Shown one piece after another: positions 28,726-33,490 of a stretch of DNA of 33,490 nt; position 1 is the stretch's first letter; every line of letters starts with the position of its first letter. Position numbers and translations under genes: made by a program. The stretch is taken from NCBI GenBank assembly GCA_031423995.1, contig JANPGO010000028.1, positions 1 to 33,490 of the forward strand, in the 5' to 3' direction. The notes below the pieces were generated by a model. It made no database searches, was not told where the DNA came from, and saw nothing but the letters and a program-made list of their open reading frames with translations. Origin of the DNA: STC-74 sp031423995. Lineage in GTDB: Bacteria > Patescibacteriota > Gracilibacteria > BD1-5 > UBA2023.

Positions 28726-29349
28726 ATGACACTCTCATCTCTTATCACTATAATCAAAAATATATTTATCGAAGAAAGAGAACAAATACGAGGGGAAAAG
28801 TCGATAAAAAATATCACTGAGCATTATAAAAATGATCTCTCTCACCTCTTTCTCGATGAAGTATGGATAGCATCAGAATACCATGAAACGAAAGACCTTA
28901 TAGAAGACTACAAGTATCACTCTCATCGCGAGTATAGGAGTATGTTACTCCTATACTACATTGAGCTTTTCAAACTTCAAAAAGATTTTTTTTCCGATAG
29001 TTTTCCGAGTATTGTTCCAGTCCCGATGCATTGGAGTCGGTATGGTATAAGAGGCTTTGATCATGTGAGGTATATGGCTGAGTGACTTTCTGAATATTGT
29101 GATTTTCCACTCTCAGAATGTCTCACAACAGCGTATCGTCCCAGGCAGTCAAAACTCGATCGAGCATCTCGCCTTGCAAATAAAAAAAATGCCTTTAGAA
29201 TGCGCGTTGGATTTTCCAAAATTCCCGAGACCATTATCCTTATCGACGATGTGATCTCTTCATGAGCTACAGCAAATGCATGTGCAGAAGTACTGAAAAA
29301 TGCATGAGCAAAAAGAGTTATCGGATGGTTTATTGCTTCTAATAATTAA
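28726..29349 (+). CDS. ComF-family phosphoribosyltransferase-like protein
   Basis: 207 aa, ATG at 28726, TAA at 29347. The C-terminal half is a typical ComF/PRTase domain: VPVPMHWSRYGIRGFDHVRYMAEG, YRPRQSKLDRASRLANKKNAF and the PRPP loop IILIDDVISSGATANACAE. A TGA supplies Gly in SSGATA. The N-terminal Cys4 zinc finger of classical ComF is missing; instead there is a helical region. ComF proteins assist DNA uptake with ComFA, though the biochemical role is unclear, and a separate PRTase function is possible. The presence of comEC elsewhere in the window supports a competence role. It is two bases from uvrA. Confidence 0.85.
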
Positions 29350-29351
29350 GT

Positions 29352-32207
29352 ATGTCAGATTATATTGAAATCATAGGTGCTCGTACGCATAATCTCAAGA
29401 ATATTACTGTTAAAATTCCTAAAAATACCCTTGTTGTTATGACAGGCGTATCATGATCTGGGAAATCCTCTCTCGCATTCGATACACTCTATGCAGAAGG
29501 ACAAAAACGCTATCTTGAATCGCTGTCAACCTATGCTCGAATGATTGTTTCTGAGACATCGAATGAGACAAGGGTTGATGAGATTCGCGGACTTTCCCCG
29601 ACAATAGCAATCAATCAAAAGACGGTTTCGAATAACCCACGTTCAACAGTGGGTACTATCACTGAGATTTACGATTATTATCGTCTTCTCTATACAACAA
29701 TAGGAAAATCACACTGCCCAAACCATCCACATATTCTTCTCAAAAAACACACACTGCGAGATGTGGTGGATCAATTGTCGAAATTTGTTGATGGAGAAAA
29801 AATTCATATTCTTATCCCAATAGATCCTGATCGAGTATTTGATACACTCGAAGAAGTAGCAAATTATGTTACTGACTGTGGTTTTGTAAGGTTCCAAATT
29901 GGAGAATCAATCCATTCCGTTGCAGATGGAGGAAGCAATATTCCATATACTTGAGATGGATATATTGTTATTGACCGTCTTGTGGTAAAAAAGTGAATAG
30001 ACGATCAATCTCAATTTGAAACACGATTTAAGGATTCAGTGAGTCTTGCATTTCAGAAGGGGAATGGGAGGCTGAGTCTATACTCCCTTGACTCCAGAGA
30101 ATATTCAAATTTTTATGAACATGCTTCGTGTCCTATTTGCTCTTTTTCTCTAGAAAGCCTCTCTCTTTCTAATTTTTCATTCAATTCTCACCATGGTGCC
30201 TGTCCAGATTGTCATGGTATTTGAAGCTATACAACTTTTCGTGAAGAAGATGTTGTGAATCCTAGTCTTTCATTGGCTGAATGAGCACTCCTTCCATGGT
30301 CAGCTCATCCATATTATATTGCAGTGGTTGAGGCTGTGGCAAAAAAATATAATATTTCTTTGCTTCTCCCATTTTCCAATCTTTCTCTCAAAGATAAAGA
30401 GAAAATACTCTATGGTGTTCCTGGATCATTTGAACTGACATATGTATCAAAATTCGACGAAGGAAAACTCCATAAAGCAAAGTATGAATGACTTATTCCG
30501 AATCTAGAACGTAGATATCGAGAATCTGATATGGCGAATGATGCATTTTTTAAGCGTATTTCCAACTTTGCTACAGATCAAATCTGTCGAACATGTGGCG
30601 GACATAGACTCAAGAAAGAGTATCTTTCTGTCCTTGTATGAGGGAAAAATATTGGCGAATTGACCGCTCTCTCCGTTGAGTTCTCTCGACAATTCTTTAT
30701 TATTCTTACTTTTTCAACAGAAGAGAAACAGATTGTTGAAGGAATAATGAAAAATATTACTGAGAGATTGGAATTCCTTTCAGGAGTGTGACTTGATTAT
30801 GTTACACTTGCACGTCGGGCGAATACGCTCTCATGAGGAGAATCTCAGCGGATACGACTTGCAACGCAAATTGGAACACGCCTGGAAGGTATTATCTACG
30901 TCCTCGATGAGCCATCGATAGGGCTTCATCCGCGTGATAATGAAATGCTTATAAAAAATCTTAAACGGCTCGCGAAGCTGTGAAATAGTGTTATTGTCGT
31001 CGAGCATGATGAAGATATTATGCATGAGAGCGGATATATTATTGATATTGGTCCTCAGGCATGAATTCATTGATGAGAAGTTATTTTCACAGGCACATAT
31101 GAACAAATTCTACAAGATACATGATCTGAAACATGAAACTATCTCTCTGGAAAAAAGCAAGTTACTCGAAAAAATTTCGTCACAAAGAAACCAAAAGAAT
31201 TCATCTCTATTCTCGGAGCTGAAGAGAATAATCTGAAAAATGTAAATGTCCGTATCCCTCTCGGGTGTCTCACTGCTGTTACTGGAGTTTCAGGTTCTGG
31301 AAAATCGTCACTGATTGTCGATATACTGTCGAATAAGATTCTTACCCATTTTCATGGAAGTGCTGTCACAGTATGAAAACATAGGGCAATAGAATGACTC
31401 GAAAACATCGACAAGGCAATTATTATTGATCAATCACCCATTGGAAAGACACCGCATTCGAATATTGCTACATATACCTGAGTATTTACCTATATTCGTG
31501 AGGTTTTTGCTGCTTCTCATGATGCCCAGAAACGTGGGTATGGTCCTGGAAGATTCTCATTTAACACAAAGGGTGGTCGTTGTGAAGTGTGTGAAGGCTC
31601 TGGTATGAAAAAAATCGAAATGCACTTTCTTCCAGATGTCTATGTCGAATGTGAGGCATGTCTAGGAACTCGGTACAATCCGGAAACACTGGATGTAAAG
31701 TTTAAGGGAAAAAGCATCGCTGAAGTTCTTGATATGACCGTAGCAGATTCTTATGAGTTTTTTAAGGCATTTCCTCGCATTTCTCGAGTTCTTGGAGTTC
31801 TCGAAGATGTCGGTCTTGGTTATATCCGTCTTGGACAATCGGCACCAACTCTTTCCTGATGAGAGGCACAACGAATTAAGCTTGCCTTTGACCTTGCCAA
31901 AAGGTCGACAGGAAAGACACTCTATATCCTTGATGAACCAACAACATGACTTCATTTCTCTGATGTACAGAAACTCCTTGATATTCTCGATGCTCTTGTT
32001 CAGAAGGGCAATAGTGTTGTGGTCATTGAGCATAATCTTGATATCATCGCCAATGCTGATGCTATTATCGACATAGGATCAGAAGGTGGCGATAAGTGAG
32101 GGAATCTTGTTTTCGCATGACCACGTGAAAAACTCCTCGATATCGAGGAGTCCTACACAGCAAAAGCTTTGAAAAAGTATCTATTAAACAAGCTACAGAA
32201 GTCTTAA
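29352..32207 (+). CDS. uvrA: Excinuclease ABC subunit A
   Basis: 951 aa, ATG at 29352, TAA at 32205, usual UvrA size. Residues 1-40 carry IGARTHNLKNI and the first P-loop GVSGSGKS (32-39), in which Gly35 is TGA. The first zinc module (CPICSF, CPDCHGIG) and the second (CEVCEGSG, VECEACLGTRY) are present, as are ABC signatures (TLSGGESQRIRLATQIG and LSGGEAQRIKLAFDLA), the second P-loop at 645-652 and both Walker B regions (VLDEPSIGLH, ILDEPTTGLH). A tandem TGA pair falls in AGIHGGEV. UvrA scans DNA for damage with UvrB and starts nucleotide excision repair. It is the last gene of the six-gene run and converges with the SLH gene, one base between their stops. Confidence 0.97.
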
Positions 32208-32208
32208 T

Positions 32209-33490
32209 TTATTGATCCAATGAGAGCTCTTCAGTTATAAGGTCTATTGCCTCTTCTCTGTTGAGAGGCTTTGATGTTGAATTGACAGTTGGAATTTCTC
32301 TTCCTATAATTGATCTGAGGATTTTTGTTGCTTCCCATGCACTGATTGTATCATTTGGTCTGAAATACGCTTGTTGCGTGTTAATCCAATTATTCATGGC
32401 AGCAAAATTGATGTATATTGCGAACTCTGAATTCTCAGGAACATCGTTAAACTGAATTATCATATTCTGTTCGGAGTATCATTCTATCGAGGAGAGTATT
32501 TTGATAAATTCAGCTCGAGTAATCTTATCTCTGAGGCGAAGATTGAAGAGATTCTTTATATATCATTTGTCGACCATTCTTCTTACATTCGTACTGAGAG
32601 CTTCAGGTGAGAGAATATTTACTTGCTGTCCTGGTGGATTAGTAATAACAGGTTGACTTATATTTTCCACTACTGGTACATTTTTTTGTCCGTTTTCTTT
32701 CTCGATCTTTTCGCGGAGTATTCTCATGAGTCATTGAATTCAGAGGATCATTGTACTTTCTGTACCTTGAGTCGTTCTGGAGACATCATTCGTAAAAATG
32801 GAATTTACTATACTTCAAATACTTCCAATACTACTGCTTCATCCACCGCCACCGCCACCTCATCCAATAACAGTAATCGGTGCTTGTGCAATAACATTGA
32901 CTGTCCGAATGACAGTGAGCGCAGCATTTCCAACACCATCAGCGACATTATAGTTCACGGTATAGCTTCAAATAATGTTTGTATTTACAGATCCGGATAC
33001 AGTGATTGCATTCGTTATATTTCATGAGATATTATCGCTTGCCGTTGCTCATAGATCAGTATAGATACTTCATAGATAGATCGTTGTATTCGCACTTCCC
33101 AGAAGTGTTATCATTGGAGGAACGGTATCGATATTATTCACTGTTGCGATACTACTTCCTGTATTTCAGGATATATCAGTGAAGACGAATGTGAATGATC
33201 CATTTGTATTGAAGGTTCGAGTCGCAGCTCCACTATTATTGGTTATTGTTATTGGCTCACTTGCACCAGTAAGAGTTGCTACGACAGATCCATTTGTCAG
33301 ACCAGTATTTGAGTAGATAATGTTTGCTACCGGTGCTGTCGTGTCAACAACATTCACTGTTCGAGTCAGACTTCCCGAATTTCCAGAACTATCAACCTTC
33401 TTATATGTAATTGTATAACTACCAAGTGATCATGTATTGACACTTCCACTCTTTGTAAAAGATCCAGGCATTCCAGAGACTCACCCAAAT
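32209..33490 (-). CDS. SLH-domain surface protein with HYR/Ig-like repeats (partial, N-terminus missing)
   Basis: The frame is open from the window edge to TAA at 32209, giving about 427 residues of the C-terminal part. It begins with repeated HYR/Ig-like modules (GSYTITYKKVDSSGNSGSLTRTVNV; VPPMITLLGSANTTIYLGSIYTDLGATASDN, quoted in parts: TLLGSANTTIYLG, YTDLGATASDN, GSYTVNYNVADGVGN). A nine-glycine linker follows (32846-32872), then a Lys/Glu hinge and C-terminal SLH domains (KITRAEFIKILSSIEG; YFRPNDTISAWEATKILRSI). It is thus an SLH-anchored adhesin-like surface protein with SLH at the C-terminus, the reverse of the 12-15 kb protein. Many glycines are TGA, so it is probably less expressed than that protein. 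Confidence 0.85.

Noticed and set aside
29454..29456. Selenocysteine or stop read-through as an explanation for in-frame TGA
   Set aside because: TGAs occur in nearly every long gene, at Gly positions, and in tandem; no SECIS-like context is needed.
1..33490. CRISPR array or insertion sequence
   Set aside because: No regularly spaced repeats of 23-40 bases with unique spacers and no transposase gene were seen.

Overview
The window comes from a candidate-phyla-radiation bacterium that reads UGA as glycine (NCBI genetic code 25), as in Gracilibacteria (BD1-5) or Absconditabacteria (SR1); I cannot separate the two from this sequence. With standard stops almost every gene breaks at TGA. With TGA read as Gly, full-length proteins appear, and many TGAs fall on glycines that are near-invariant in their families: the UvrA P-loop, PepN GAMEN, the SufC signature, RlmH IGG and the SHMT LRGPRGG motif. 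Only TAA and TAG end genes here. All boundaries below were read by eye under this code.

Layout. 1-5.5 kb is a type IV secretion-like block: the tail of one VirD4/TraG-like ATPase, a membrane protein with three TrbC/VirB2-like units, a complete VirD4/TraG-like ATPase whose C-terminus resembles the first one, and an exported Cys-containing protein. 5.6-7.1 kb holds rpmE (bL31), tRNA-Leu(UAG), tRNA-Tyr(GUA) and tRNA-Thr(UGU) on the minus strand, and rlmH on the plus strand. 7.1-8.0 kb has no convincing protein gene but contains a dispersed repeat, a candidate structured RNA and a strong inverted repeat. 8.0-12 kb is minus strand: rsmE with a small membrane protein, a small basic protein, and a two-gene SUF Fe-S operon (sufC-sufB, no sufD or sufS). 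12-15 kb is a 971-residue SLH-domain surface protein. 15.7-19.6 kb carries rny, a degenerate lgt-like gene and comEC. 19.6-23 kb is minus strand: an unknown gene, glyA and an S41 protease. 23.3-32.2 kb is a six-gene plus-strand run: three AT-rich genes of unknown function, then pepN, a comF-like gene and uvrA. The end of the window holds the C-terminal part of a second SLH protein with HYR/Ig-like repeats.

How it fits together. The DNA transport genes (VirD4-like ATPases, pilin-like protein, ComEC, ComF-like protein, a GspF/PilC-like N-terminus) and two SLH surface proteins suit a small, host-attached, DNA-importing cell; this is inference. The most notable signals are these: (i) UGA is absent from the S-layer-type gene (about 89 Gly codons) and the pilin-like gene (25 Gly codons) although it is common elsewhere; (ii) good -10 boxes end about six bases before the start codon, which implies leaderless mRNAs; (iii) UGA occurs in tandem, including three in a row, and within a nine-glycine linker; (iv) an unidentified structured RNA lies near 7.2-7.5 kb.
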